A stretch of DNA of 49,536 bases, from assembly GCA_052389755.1 (NCBI GenBank), contig JBQTHP010000090.1, positions 1-49,536 on the forward strand, given 5' to 3'. The stretch is from JBQTHP01 sp052389755 (GTDB lineage Bacteria; Pseudomonadota; Gammaproteobacteria; Steroidobacterales; Steroidobacteraceae). The notes beneath the pieces are model-generated. The model searched no databases. It worked only from the letters and a program-made list of their open reading frames with translations, and had not been told where the DNA came from. A program made the translations under genes and the position numbers. Position 1 is the stretch's first letter. The number at the start of each line of letters is the position of its first letter. Shown here in pieces: positions 7,747-16,702 of the stretch.

Positions 7747-9063
7747 TCAGTCGAGTGCGCGTCGCAATGCGTCGGGATCCGCGTCGATCGCCCGGCACTC
7801 GGTCCGGCGGTCGAAGAGTCTCGCGAGCGCATCCGGTACCGTCACCCTGCGTCCGATGATGGGCTCGACGATCTCCGGGAATTTTGCCGGATGTGCGGTC
7901 GCAACCAAAATCCACCGCTTACCCCGGCGCCGCTCGGCCGGCAGGCGTTCGTAGGCCTCGGCGGCCGTGGCGGTGTGGGGGCACCAGACCTTCCCGAAGC
8001 GCTCGGACCCTGCCCGGATGCGCGCTCGGATCGCCGCGTCATCCACAGACTCGGCGCTCACCGCGCCGCGTATTTCGGAAACGTCCGGGTACAGCGCGCG
8101 CAGGCGCTCGAAATTGCTCGGATCGCCGACGTCCATCGCCGAGGCGAGCGTGGCGATGCTCGGACGCGGGCGCCACTCGCCGCTCGCGAGAAAGTCCGGC
8201 ACGGTCCGATTCGCGTTGTGGGCGAGAACGATATCGCCGATCGGAAGCCCCATGCGGCGAGCCCACACGCACGCGACGACATTGCCGAGGTTGCCGCTCG
8301 GTACGACGAACGAGGCGGGCTCGCGATGTTTGCGCCAGACGGCAAGGCTCGTCGCCGCGTAGTACACGCACTGCGGCAGAAGCCGACCGACGTTGATGCT
8401 GTTGGCAGAGGAGAGCTCGCGCCGCTCGCGCAAGGCGGGGTCGCTGAACGCCGCTTTCACGAGCCGCTGGCAGTCATCGAACGTCCCGTGCACGGCAAAG
8501 CCGTGGACGTTTCCGCCCCAGCATGTGAGCTGTCGCTCCTGGGTCGGGGAGACGAGGCCCTGCGGAAACAGGATCGCGACTTCGATGCCTGGTTGCCCGT
8601 GGAACGCCGCCGCGACGGCACCGCCCGTATCTCCGGAGGTCGCCACCAGGATCGTCAGGGGCTTCGCACCCGGGCGACGTACGCGCGCGAGGCACGCTGC
8701 GAGAAAACGCGCGCCGAAATCCTTGAATGCCGCAGTCGGGCCATGAAAGAGCTCGAGCACGCTCAGGCGTTCGTCGGGCGTGAGCGTCACGAGCGGCGCA
8801 GGGAAATCGAACACCTGCCCGGCAATGTCGGGAAGCTGCACCGCGAGCGGGTCGTGCGCAATGATCGGGTGCAGCAGCGCCGCCGCGATCGTCGCCAGAC
8901 TCGGGGCCGCAGCGCTCGGGGGATCGAACCGCGGCCACGCGGCCGGCACATAGAGACCACCATCAGGCGCGAGCCCTTGCACGAGCGCGGCAGAGAAGCT
9001 TGCGCGCAGCGACGCATCGCGCGTGCTCACGAAGTACGGATCAGGATTCGATGACGCGGGCAC
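7747..9063 (-). CDS. thrC: Threonine synthase
   Basis: About 438 residues from GTG 9063. A PLP enzyme converting O-phospho-L-homoserine to threonine. YFVSTRDASLRASF, LAPDGGLYVP, FHGPTAAFKDFGARF (PLP lysine in FKDF), ATSGDTGGAVAAAF and SSANSINVGRLLPQ are all standard. The start is uncertain: GTG 9063 overlaps thrB by 23 bp, while GTG 9030 (MSTRD) would lie 10 bp after the thrB stop; homologs usually begin one or two residues before the VSTR motif. Third gene of the thr operon. Confidence 0.95.
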   Translation of the reverse strand: MPASSNPDPYFVSTRDASLRASFSAALVQGLAPDGGLYVPAAWPRFDPPSAAAPSLATIAAALLHPIIAHDPLAVQLPDIAGQVFDFPAPLVTLTPDERLSVLELFHGPTAAFKDFGARFLAACLARVRRPGAKPLTILVATSGDTGGAVAAAFHGQPGIEVAILFPQGLVSPTQERQLTCWGGNVHGFAVHGTFDDCQRLVKAAFSDPALRERRELSSANSINVGRLLPQCVYYAATSLAVWRKHREPASFVVPSGNLGNVVACVWARRMGLPIGDIVLAHNANRTVPDFLASGEWRPRPSIATLASAMDVGDPSNFERLRALYPDVSEIRGAVSAESVDDAAIRARIRAGSERFGKVWCPHTATAAEAYERLPAERRRGKRWILVATAHPAKFPEIVEPIIGRRVTVPDALARLFDRRTECRAIDADPDALRRALD

Positions 9064-10030
9064 CGGCCGACTCGACAGGGACGATCCAGTGATCCACTTC
9101 GACCTTGCGGCGCGCGAACTCTAGGGTCATCGCCCGGAGCACGACGTCCGCGCGCGCATCGAGCGCCCACGCGAACATCGCCGGACCTGCGCCTGAGATC
9201 GAGCAGCCGAGCGCCCCGGCCTGCATGGCGGCGGCGCGCACCTCCTGGAAACCGGGGATCAGGGCCTGCCGCTGCGGCTCGATCACGACGTCCTCGAACG
9301 ATTCGCGAATCATCTCGAGATCGTTCGTGTAGCACCCCGAGATGAAGCCGGCGAGATTCGCGGTCTGCCATACGAAGTCCGACAGCTCGACGCTTCGCTT
9401 CAGGATGGCCCGCGCCTCCTTCGTCGACAGGAACATGTGCGGATGCACGATGACGGCGCGCACGCCCGCCGGCACGGGAATCTGCTTCACCCGCGGATGA
9501 TCGATGCCGACGGTCAGTACGAGCCCACCGAAGAGCGATGCCGAGATGTTGTCCACGTGCAGCGAGCCGCTCGCGACCGCCTCGCCCTGCATTGCAAACT
9601 TCAGCAGCTCGAGCTTCGAACAGGGCGCCGGCAGCAGCGCATTGGCTGCGACCACCGCGCCCACGGCCGACGCCGCCGAGCCGCCTAGCCCCGAGCCGAG
9701 CGGAATGCCCTTGTCGATGCGCACTTCGAAACCGAAGTCCGTCACGATCGCAGCCTGCATCGCGAGCAACGCTCGTCCGGCGGTGTTCTTCTCCGGTTCG
9801 AGCGGAAGCTCCCCGGCGACGCCGCTCGCGGCGCGAATGGTGACCCCACGTTCGCGTGTACGCACGACCGTGACCCGATCACCCAGCGCGCCGACCGCGA
9901 ACCCGAGGATGTCGAACCCGATCGCGACGTTCCCCACGGACGCGGGCGCAAACGCCGTTACCCCCTCACCCTTCCCTCTCCCCCCGCTCGCGGGGGGAGA
10001 GGGTGCCGAAGGCGGGTGAGGGGAACTCAC
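9041..10030 (-). CDS. thrB: Homoserine kinase
   Basis: GHMP-family kinase phosphorylating homoserine. FAPASVGNVAIGFDILGFA, PLGSGLGGSAASAVGA (ATP-binding loop) and GCSISGAGPAMFAW are diagnostic. The frame starts with GTG 10030 overlapping the thrA stop (GTGA). The first 23 codons, a Pro/Gly/Arg-rich stretch, are encoded by a palindromic repeat (9961-10023); family homology starts only at VTAFAPASVG, where homologs normally begin. There is no ATG, GTG or TTG exactly at that point, so the enzyme probably carries a repeat-encoded N-terminal extension. Confidence 0.92.
   Translation of the reverse strand: MSSPHPPSAPSPPASGGRGKGEGVTAFAPASVGNVAIGFDILGFAVGALGDRVTVVRTRERGVTIRAASGVAGELPLEPEKNTAGRALLAMQAAIVTDFGFEVRIDKGIPLGSGLGGSAASAVGAVVAANALLPAPCSKLELLKFAMQGEAVASGSLHVDNISASLFGGLVLTVGIDHPRVKQIPVPAGVRAVIVHPHMFLSTKEARAILKRSVELSDFVWQTANLAGFISGCYTNDLEMIRESFEDVVIEPQRQALIPGFQEVRAAAMQAGALGCSISGAGPAMFAWALDARADVVLRAMTLEFARRKVEVDHWIVPVESAGARVIES
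9961..10023. repeat. Palindromic repeat inserted in the 5' end of thrB
   Basis: Outer arms CCCCTCACCC (9962-9971) and GGGTGAGGGG (10014-10023) are perfect complements. Inside them CCCTCTCCCCCCGC (9974-9987) pairs with GCGGGGGGAGAGGG (9990-10003) across a 2-base loop. This composition is typical of small dispersed hairpin elements in GC-rich proteobacterial genomes. It lies within the translated 5' end of thrB, just after the thrA stop, and could reduce or tune thrB translation. Confidence 0.85.
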
Positions 10031-12507
10031 AGCCTCGCTCCAAGGTACGCCGACAAACGCAGGAGATCGGCAAACACCCCGCCGGCCGTCACCTCCGGCC
10101 CTGCGCCGGGTCCTTGGACGATGAGCGGGTTGTCGCAGTAGCGGCGCGTCGCGAATCGCACGACGTTGTCGGTGAGCGCGATGTTCGCGAACGGATGCTT
10201 CGCGTCGAGCTCGACGAGGCCGATCGTGGCCTCACCGGACGCCGTGAGGCGTCCGACGTAGCGCAAGACTTTACCGCGCGCACGCGCGGCGTCGAACCGA
10301 GCGCGCATCGCGCCGTCGTGCGACGGAAGACGCTGCATGAACTCGTCGACCGAGCCCTTCTCGAGTCCGGCGGGCACGAGGTTTTCCACTCTCACGTCGG
10401 AGACGTCGAGGGCGAGGCCCATCTCGCGACCGAGAATGATGAGCTTGCGGGCGACGTCCGTGCCGGTGAGATCGTCGCGCGGATCGGGCTCCGTGTAGCC
10501 GCGCTGTTTCGCGTCGCGGACGATGTCCGAGAACTGCGCGCGCCCGTCGTACACGTTGAAGAGGTACGCGAGGGTTCCGGAGAAAATACCCTCGATGCTC
10601 GTGATCTCATCCCCGGTTTCGCGAAGGTCGCGCAGCGTCTGGATGATCGGCAAGCCCGCGCCCACGGTGGCCTCGTAAAGATAGCGCGCGCCGCTCGTCC
10701 GCCGCGCCTCGTGGAGGGCACGGTAGTAGGCGAGCTCTCCGCTGTTCGCTTTCTTGTTGGGCGTGACGATGTGTACGCCCGCGGCGAGCCAGTCGCGGTA
10801 CCGCCCGGCGACTGCTTCGCTCGCCGTGCAGTCGATCAGCACCGTGTGCGGCAGATAGTCGACGCGCACGTGTTCGAGAAAGCGAGCCAGGTCGGCTTCC
10901 TGCGAGCGCGTCTCGAGCTGCTGTCGCCATGCGGCAAGACCGATGCCGTTGTCCGCGAGCAGCATCCGCTTCGAGTCCATGATGCCGCGTACGCGCAGAT
11001 CCAGCTTGACCTCATCCGCGAGCCGCTGCCGCTGCGAGGCGAGCTGGTCGAGCAGCACCCGACCGACCGTGCCCGGGCCGATGACGCCGATCGAAAGCGT
11101 GTGCGGAGAGAGATAGAACCCCGCGTGCACGGCGCGCAGCGCGCGCGTCGCCGTGCGGCCGTCCACGACGACGGAGATGTTGCGCTCCGAGGCGCCCTGC
11201 GCGATCGCGCGCACGTTGACGGCGGCGCCGCCCAGCGCGTTGAACACTTTCGCCGAAACGCCGGGTGTGCCGGCCATCCCGTCTCCGACGACCGCCAGAA
11301 TGGCGAGGTCGGGATCGATCTCGACGCTCTGGATCTGCCCTTCGGCGAGCTCGCGTGCGAACGCCGCGCGCACCACGTGAGCTGCCCGCTCCGCCTCGTC
11401 CTGAGGAATCGCGCAGCAGATCGAATGCTCGGAGCTGCCCTGCGAGATGAGAACGACCGAGATGCCCTCCTCTCGCAGCGCGCCGAACAGGCGATGCGCC
11501 GTGCCCGGCACGCCGATCATCCCGGCGCCTTCGAGATTGATGAGCGCGATGCGCTCGATGCTCGTGATGCCCTTGACCGGCAGCGCCGAGCTCGGCCGCG
11601 CGCAGATCAGGGTTCCCGCCTGCTCCGGAGCGAACGTGTTCCTGATCCGGATGGGGATGTCGCGCCCCACCGCCGGCGCCATCGTCTGCGGATGGATGAC
11701 CTTTGCGCCGAAGTACGCGAGCTCCATCGCCTCGTTGTACGAAAGGGAATCGATGACCTTCGCATCCGGCACGCGCCGCGGATCAGCCGACAACACCCCA
11801 TCCACGTCCGTCCAGATGACGATCTGCGCCGCATCGAGCAGTGCACCGAAGATCGATGCGGAAAAGTCGCTGCCGTTGCGCCCGAGCGTAGTCTGCACGC
11901 CGCGGCGGTCGGACGCGATGAATCCCGTGATCACGAGCACGCCGCGGAAGCGATCGTCCGCGATCGCGCGCATGCGCTCGCGCGATTCCTCCCACTGGAC
12001 GGCCGGACCGAGCGCGCCCCATTCGACGACTACGATCCGGCGCGCGTCGATCCATTCGACGGGTGCGCGTGCGCCGCGGCTCTCGAGATAGCGATGAAAA
12101 AGCCTCGTCGACCAGATCTCCCCGTGACCGGCGATGAGATCGCTGACGTTGCGCGCCGCCGCGCGGGTGAGCTCGACCGTGTGCAGGATGCCCTGGATGT
12201 CGTGACAGTCGCGGTCGAACGCCGCGAGATACAGCTGCGCAGCTTCGTCGGGCAGCAACTCTTCGGCGATCGCCCGGTGCCGTTCACGCACCTCCGCGAG
12301 CTTCGCGACGTAGCGCGAATCCTGCTGTTCGGCGAGCTCGATCAGGTGCAGCAGCGCGTCGGTTACACCGCGACACGCAGAGAGCACCACGGCAATGCGC
12401 CCGCCGGTCTGCGATTCGACGATCGCCGCGACGTGCCGAAAACAGGCCGCGTCCGCGACGCTCGAGCCGCCGAACTTGTGAACGATCCAGGCGTCCGCGT
12501 GGTTCAT
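10027..12507 (-). CDS. thrA: Bifunctional aspartokinase I / homoserine dehydrogenase I
   Basis: 826 residues. N-terminal aspartokinase: HKFGGSSVADA (ATP loop), TTLGRNGSDFSASI and TDVDGVLSADPR. Central paired ACT domains around GITSIERIALINLEG and VSAKVFNALGGAAVNVRAI, which in this family bind threonine for feedback inhibition. C-terminal homoserine dehydrogenase: GVIGPGTVGRVLLDQL (NADP fold), TPNKKANSGEL and EATVGAGLPIIQTLRDL. It supplies aspartyl phosphate and homoserine for Thr (and Met/Lys) synthesis. First gene of thrA-thrB-thrC-NERD; no Thr-rich leader peptide is evident upstream. Confidence 0.96.
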   Translation of the reverse strand: MNHADAWIVHKFGGSSVADAACFRHVAAIVESQTGGRIAVVLSACRGVTDALLHLIELAEQQDSRYVAKLAEVRERHRAIAEELLPDEAAQLYLAAFDRDCHDIQGILHTVELTRAAARNVSDLIAGHGEIWSTRLFHRYLESRGARAPVEWIDARRIVVVEWGALGPAVQWEESRERMRAIADDRFRGVLVITGFIASDRRGVQTTLGRNGSDFSASIFGALLDAAQIVIWTDVDGVLSADPRRVPDAKVIDSLSYNEAMELAYFGAKVIHPQTMAPAVGRDIPIRIRNTFAPEQAGTLICARPSSALPVKGITSIERIALINLEGAGMIGVPGTAHRLFGALREEGISVVLISQGSSEHSICCAIPQDEAERAAHVVRAAFARELAEGQIQSVEIDPDLAILAVVGDGMAGTPGVSAKVFNALGGAAVNVRAIAQGASERNISVVVDGRTATRALRAVHAGFYLSPHTLSIGVIGPGTVGRVLLDQLASQRQRLADEVKLDLRVRGIMDSKRMLLADNGIGLAAWRQQLETRSQEADLARFLEHVRVDYLPHTVLIDCTASEAVAGRYRDWLAAGVHIVTPNKKANSGELAYYRALHEARRTSGARYLYEATVGAGLPIIQTLRDLRETGDEITSIEGIFSGTLAYLFNVYDGRAQFSDIVRDAKQRGYTEPDPRDDLTGTDVARKLIILGREMGLALDVSDVRVENLVPAGLEKGSVDEFMQRLPSHDGAMRARFDAARARGKVLRYVGRLTASGEATIGLVELDAKHPFANIALTDNVVRFATRRYCDNPLIVQGPGAGPEVTAGGVFADLLRLSAYLGARL

Positions 12508-12872
12508 CGGGGAGATGCGTGGGCGCCGGGGGAGGCGCCATGGGACTCTACTGGGCGAGGCGTGGGGCGTGCAACGGAGGGAGGCTCAGACGACGCAGAC
12601 GACGCAGACGACGCAGACGTCTAAGACGGCTAAGACGACGAAGAGCGCCGAGTCGAGCGTGGACGTTCGTGCGACCGGCGCGTGTCGAAGGGCCGTGCGC
12701 GATCGCATCAGGGCGGGTGCCGAGCGCGGGCCGCTGGCGCGTTTCGGGCTTAAGACGCGCCGGCCCGCGCGAGGGAATGTCCCGCGAGGGACGCACACGA
12801 CCAGCGATCGCGCACGGCCTTCGACGCGCACCGGTCGCGCAAGCGTCTCCGCTCTTCTCTCCCCTCTTCTTC
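12508..12872. repeat. Gene-free 365 bp holding a composite structured repeat
   Basis: No gene is supported here. From 12588 there are three 9-bp AGACGACGC units, then AAGACGGCTAAGACG, then a core (about 12644-12707) reading GAAGAGCGCCGAGTCGAGCG onward to GCGCGATCGC. The same core returns in inverted orientation at about 12804-12862, the two forming an imperfect inverted repeat of ~38 bp or more. Between them is a second hairpin (GCGCGGGCC at ~12723 with GGCCCGCGC at ~12762). The core also recurs at 49.04 kb. It lies between the ABC permease stop and the thrA start, so the thr promoter must be in or beside it; I could not pick a convincing one. Confidence 0.75.
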
Positions 12873-13982
12873 TTAACCCAATCTCTTCCTGAACCGCAGC
12901 GCCGCGACGCCAATGAACACGGCCAGGACCAGCGAAAGCTTCGCGAGCGGAGCGCCGAGATCCGCAAGCGAGGCGCCCCGCAGCACGACGCCGCGGACGA
13001 TGTCGTTGAAGTGTGTCAGCGGCAGGATCTGCGCGAACAGCTGCGCCGCGTAGGGCATGCCCTCGAACGGAAACATGAATCCCGACAGCAGGATCGACGG
13101 GAGCATCGTCATGAGCCCCATCTGCATGGCCTGAAACTGCGTCTGCGCCACCGTCGAGATCACGAGCCCGAGCGACAGAGTCGCGGCGATGAACAGGCTC
13201 GCTCCGACGTACAGCTCCCAGACCTGCCCGTTGATCGGCACATCGAACAGCCACACGCCCGTCACGAGGATGATCGTCGTCTGCACGAGCCCTACGAGCA
13301 CGTACGGCGAGAGCTTGCCGATCATCAGCTCGATCGCCCGCACGGGCGTGGTGATCAGGAGCTCGAGATTGCCGCGCTCGCGCTCGCGCACGAGCGCGAT
13401 GGCCGTGAAGATGACCATTGTCATGTTGAGAATTACGCCGATCAGCGCCGGCACGATCTGCACAGGGGTACGCCGCTCCGGGTTGTATTCGGTCCGCAGC
13501 TCAAACAGGCGCGCATCGGTTCGCCGGACCCCGTTGCGATCGCGGAGCGGCATGTTGACGAGCCCACGTAGCGCCCCTTCGATCCCCGGCGTGGACCCGT
13601 CGATGAGAAGCTGCGCCGCCGGCCGATCGCGCTCGAGGCGTCGGCGCTCGTAGTCGGGCGGAATGTAGAGGCCCGCGGAGATCTTGCCGGCCACGAGCAG
13701 GCTGCGCAGCTCCTCGGGCCCGGATGCCACGGTGACGAAACGTACGACCTGGGTCGCGTTCATGTCGGCGATGAGCGCGCGCGAACCCGACGTACGCGCG
13801 TGGTCCGCGACGGCAGCGTCCATGTGGCGCACGTCGAAGTTGATGCCGTAGCCGAAGATCAGGATCTGCATCAGCGGAATGCCGACCACCATGCCACCGG
13901 TCAGCCGGTCGCGGCCCAGCTGGCGCATCTCCTTCCCCGCGATCGCGCCAATCCGCGTGGCGAATGCCGCTATTCCTTTCAT
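12873..13982 (-). CDS. ABC-2 type transporter permease (YhhJ-like)
   Basis: 369 residues. One N-terminal transmembrane segment (GGMVVGIPLMQILIFGYGIN), a large periplasmic domain (residues ~50-175), then about five C-terminal segments including MTMVIFTAIALVRERERGNL, whose RERERGNLELL motif is the typical ABC-2 coupling helix. It ends with LPLTHFNDIVRGVVLRGA as in YhhJ/YbhR-type exporters. Encoded with an ATPase and an HlyD-like adaptor under a TetR gene, so it is likely the membrane channel of a multidrug or envelope-lipid exporter. Overlaps the ATPase gene by 4 bp. Confidence 0.92.
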   Translation of the reverse strand: MKGIAAFATRIGAIAGKEMRQLGRDRLTGGMVVGIPLMQILIFGYGINFDVRHMDAAVADHARTSGSRALIADMNATQVVRFVTVASGPEELRSLLVAGKISAGLYIPPDYERRRLERDRPAAQLLIDGSTPGIEGALRGLVNMPLRDRNGVRRTDARLFELRTEYNPERRTPVQIVPALIGVILNMTMVIFTAIALVRERERGNLELLITTPVRAIELMIGKLSPYVLVGLVQTTIILVTGVWLFDVPINGQVWELYVGASLFIAATLSLGLVISTVAQTQFQAMQMGLMTMLPSILLSGFMFPFEGMPYAAQLFAQILPLTHFNDIVRGVVLRGASLADLGAPLAKLSLVLAVFIGVAALRFRKRLG

Positions 13983-14932
13983 GCCGCCCGCTCCTGCGGC
14001 GCGCGCGGCTGCGTCGCCGCCACGAACACGTCCTCGAGGTTGGCGCGCGTTTCGTTCACTTCCGCCGGAACGGCCCGGTTCGATAAGGCACTGCGCACGA
14101 GCTCCACCGGCTCGGATACGCTGCGATCGATGAGCACGTGCAGGCGCAGACCGAGCTGCGCGACGCTCACCACCTCGGAACGCTCTCGAAGAACGGCGCG
14201 GATCGCATCGCTATCCGGCCCCTGCACTTCGATGACGTGCAGCGGCAGCTCACGCATGAGCCGCTCGGGTTCACCCTCTCCGACGAGTCGACCTTGCGCA
14301 AGGATCGCGAGCCGGTGGCACCGCTCGGCCTCGTCCATGTAGTGCGTCGAGACGAGGATCGTGGTGCCGCGCGCAACGAGCGCGAACAGGCTCTCCCAGA
14401 AATCCCGGCGGCTCTGCGGATCGACCGCGCTCGTCGGCTCATCGAGCATGAGGAGCTCGGGCTGATGCAACGTGGCCGCGGCGAGCGCCAGGCGCTGTTT
14501 CTGCCCGCCGCTCATGGAGCCGGCAAGTCGATCCGCGAGCTTCTCCAGATGAAACTCCGCGAGCACCTCGGCGATGCGCCGTCCCGCGCGCTCGCGTCCG
14601 AGCGTGTAGACCTGCGCGATGAAGCGCAGGTTCTCGACAACGGTGAGATCCTCCCAGAGCGAAAATTTCTGCGTCATGTAGCCGATGCGTGTGCGCAGCG
14701 CCTCGGCGTCCCGCGGAATCTCATGGTCCAGCACGCGGATCGTTCCGGCGCTCGGGCGCAGGAGGCCGCACAGCATGCGGATGGTCGTGGTCTTCCCCGA
14801 GCCGTTCGGACCGAGGAATCCGTAGATCTGCGCCCGCGGGATCACGAGGTCGACGCCGTCGACGACGGTCGCACGCCCGAAACGCCGCGTAAGACCCCGG
14901 GCTTCGATCGCAGGCTCGGGTGCTCCGCTCAT
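13979..14932 (-). CDS. ABC transporter ATP-binding protein
   Basis: 317 residues. Walker A GPNGSGKTTT (about residues 39-48), Q-loop MTQKFSLWEDLTV, signature MSGGQKQRLALAAATLH, Walker B LLMLDEPTSAVDP and H-loop STHYMDEAERC are intact. The C-terminal ~80 residues form the extension common to multidrug-type (YbhF/CcmA-like) ATPases. It powers the permease encoded next to it; the ATGA overlaps on both sides indicate one operon with tight coupling. Confidence 0.94.
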   Translation of the reverse strand: MSGAPEPAIEARGLTRRFGRATVVDGVDLVIPRAQIYGFLGPNGSGKTTTIRMLCGLLRPSAGTIRVLDHEIPRDAEALRTRIGYMTQKFSLWEDLTVVENLRFIAQVYTLGRERAGRRIAEVLAEFHLEKLADRLAGSMSGGQKQRLALAAATLHQPELLMLDEPTSAVDPQSRRDFWESLFALVARGTTILVSTHYMDEAERCHRLAILAQGRLVGEGEPERLMRELPLHVIEVQGPDSDAIRAVLRERSEVVSVAQLGLRLHVLIDRSVSEPVELVRSALSNRAVPAEVNETRANLEDVFVAATQPRAPQERAA

Positions 14933-15909
14933 GGCGCTGCGAGCTCGACTTCGAGCGGGATGCCGGCAGGCAGATCGCGCGCGGCCGGATCCGTCACGTC
15001 GATTTCTGCCGCGAAAGCGAGATGACTCCGATCGCGCTGCGTGAGCGCGAAGTATGGTGTGAAGCTCGCTTCGCTCGCGACGAAGCGCACGACGCCCGCA
15101 AGCGGCTCGGACACGCCATCGACGTGAATCGTCGCTTTCGCGCCCGGCTTCACGCGCGCGCGGTCGGGCTCCGGGATGAACGTTCGCGCGTAGGGGACGC
15201 CGTCCGCCAGCAGCACCACGACCGGTGCGCCGCGCGGTGGGCGCTCGCCCAGCTCGTACGGCAACGCCTCGACCAGTCCGTCGCGAGTCGCGCGCACGAC
15301 CAGCCGGGCGTCCGTGATACCAAGCTCCGAACGTGCGGACTCCGCCGCAGCGACCGCCGACCGCCCCTGTTCGATCTGCTCGATGCGCGTGCCGCGCTCG
15401 AGCGCCTGCAGCTGTGCGGTTGCCTCTCGCAGACGTGCAGCGGACATGTCCCGAGCGGCCCGAGCCTCATCGGCGCTCGAGGCGCTGACCAGCCGCTGCT
15501 TGACGAGCTCGGTTACCCGCACGAGCTCGCGTTCATCGCGCTCCAGCGCGGCGCGCGCCGCCGCCACACGAGCGCGGGCCTCGGCGCGCACCTCCGGACG
15601 GGCACCGCGTTCGAGCTCGACGAGCCGCTCGCGAGCCTCGGCCGCCGCGGCATCGGCCTGAGCCGATCGCGCGCCCGCGAGCTCGGTGGCCTGGCGCAGC
15701 AGCACCTGTCCCTGCTTCACGCGGTCGCCTTCGCGAACCTCGATCGCGACGATCGGCTCGTCGCGCTCTGCCACGATCTCGATCCGATCCCGCTCCAGCG
15801 TTCCCACCCAGTAGGAATCGCCCGACCGGGGATCGCATGCCGCGGCGAGAAGCACAGCCACTGCCACACACGCCGCTGCGCCCGCGCGCGTCGTTCGCAG
15901 CGCTTTCAC
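14929..15909 (-). CDS. HlyD/AcrA-type periplasmic adaptor, probable lipoprotein
   Basis: 326 residues. The N-terminus has a hydrophobic signal ending LLAAAC, a plausible lipobox. Then the biotinyl-lipoyl half (VGTLERDRIEIVAERDEP, IEVREGDRVKQGQVLL), a long Ala/Glu/Arg-rich coiled coil (about residues 75-190), the second lipoyl half and a beta-barrel region (GAKATIHVDGVSEPLAGVV). It resembles YbhG-like membrane-fusion proteins that pair with ABC-2 exporters. Overlaps the TetR stop by 4 bp and the ATPase start by 4 bp. Confidence 0.9.
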   Translation of the reverse strand: MKALRTTRAGAAACVAVAVLLAAACDPRSGDSYWVGTLERDRIEIVAERDEPIVAIEVREGDRVKQGQVLLRQATELAGARSAQADAAAAEARERLVELERGARPEVRAEARARVAAARAALERDERELVRVTELVKQRLVSASSADEARAARDMSAARLREATAQLQALERGTRIEQIEQGRSAVAAAESARSELGITDARLVVRATRDGLVEALPYELGERPPRGAPVVVLLADGVPYARTFIPEPDRARVKPGAKATIHVDGVSEPLAGVVRFVASEASFTPYFALTQRDRSHLAFAAEIDVTDPAARDLPAGIPLEVELAAP

Positions 15910-16616
15910 TTGGGCTCCGGAGTAAGGCCGAGGCCGCGCGCCAGCACCGCGCGACTGTGTCGTGCCAGCTTCTCGACGTACGCATCGTCGAGCTGCACGC
16001 CGAACACCCGGCTAGTGACCTGGAACGCGAGAAACGGGAAGACGGCGAGGCTCACGAGCGTGAGCATCGCGAGCTTCGGATCGAGATCCCTGTGCAGCCG
16101 GCCGGCTTCGATCTCGCGCGCGACGACCTGTTCGACCAGCGGCGCGATGCGCCCGACGATCTCGCGCAGGAATACCGGCCGCAGCGGCGCATCCGCGGCC
16201 AGCACCTCGCGAATGACGAAGCCGGCCAACCACGGGTTCGCGGCCCAGATGCGCGTGACGCCCACCATGATGTCCGCGACGTCGCCATGCGCCGGGCTTG
16301 CCTTGATGGCGTCGATCCGCGCCCGCAGACCCTGCAGGACGCCTTCCACCATTTCCCGATAGAGCCCCGGTTTGCCGCCGAAGTAGTAGCGAATCATCGC
16401 GGTGTTCGCGCCGGCGGTCGCCGCGATCTGCCGGCTCGAAACCGCGCGGTAGCCGTAACGCAGAAACAGCGAGCGTGCCGCGCCGAGCAAGACCTCGCGC
16501 ACGTCGTCCGAAGCGCCCCTGGGCGGGCGCCCGCGCGCCCGCCGCTTGCGGCTCGCGGCCTTCATCGCGGCCAGGAGCTTCGTACCCCGAAGGGCGTGCG
16601 GCTGTTTATTAACCAT
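15906..16616 (-). CDS. TetR/AcrR-family transcriptional regulator
   Basis: About 236 residues from ATG 16616 (MVNKQPH); ATG 16565 (MKAASRKRR) is an alternative and neither has a clear ribosome-binding site. After a basic tail comes the TetR helix-turn-helix: VLLGAARSLFLRYGYRAVSS, then RQIAATAGANTAMIRYYFGG. The remainder is a CecR-like ligand domain (EIVGRIAPLVEQVVAREIEA). First gene of the export operon, so it probably represses its own promoter in the 86-bp gap shared with the divergent xdhC. Confidence 0.9.
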   Translation of the reverse strand: MVNKQPHALRGTKLLAAMKAASRKRRARGRPPRGASDDVREVLLGAARSLFLRYGYRAVSSRQIAATAGANTAMIRYYFGGKPGLYREMVEGVLQGLRARIDAIKASPAHGDVADIMVGVTRIWAANPWLAGFVIREVLAADAPLRPVFLREIVGRIAPLVEQVVAREIEAGRLHRDLDPKLAMLTLVSLAVFPFLAFQVTSRVFGVQLDDAYVEKLARHSRAVLARGLGLTPEPK

Positions 16617-16702
16617 GCGGCGAATTAAACGCTGCCGCCCGGATGCCCACAATCCGGTCCCAGCGCAAAAGTGAGTAATTTCGAAGTGGCATAATTGCGG
16701 CG

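Noticed and set aside
10003..12624. Very long plus-strand open frame (873 codons) opposite thrA
   Set aside because: It is antisense to an intact, motif-complete thrA; the Arg/Asp/His-rich product has no recognisable domain and reflects GC-rich codon bias.
12508..12660. Threonine-rich leader peptide/attenuator for thrA
   Set aside because: No short Thr/Ile-rich frame with a terminator hairpin was found upstream of thrA on its strand.
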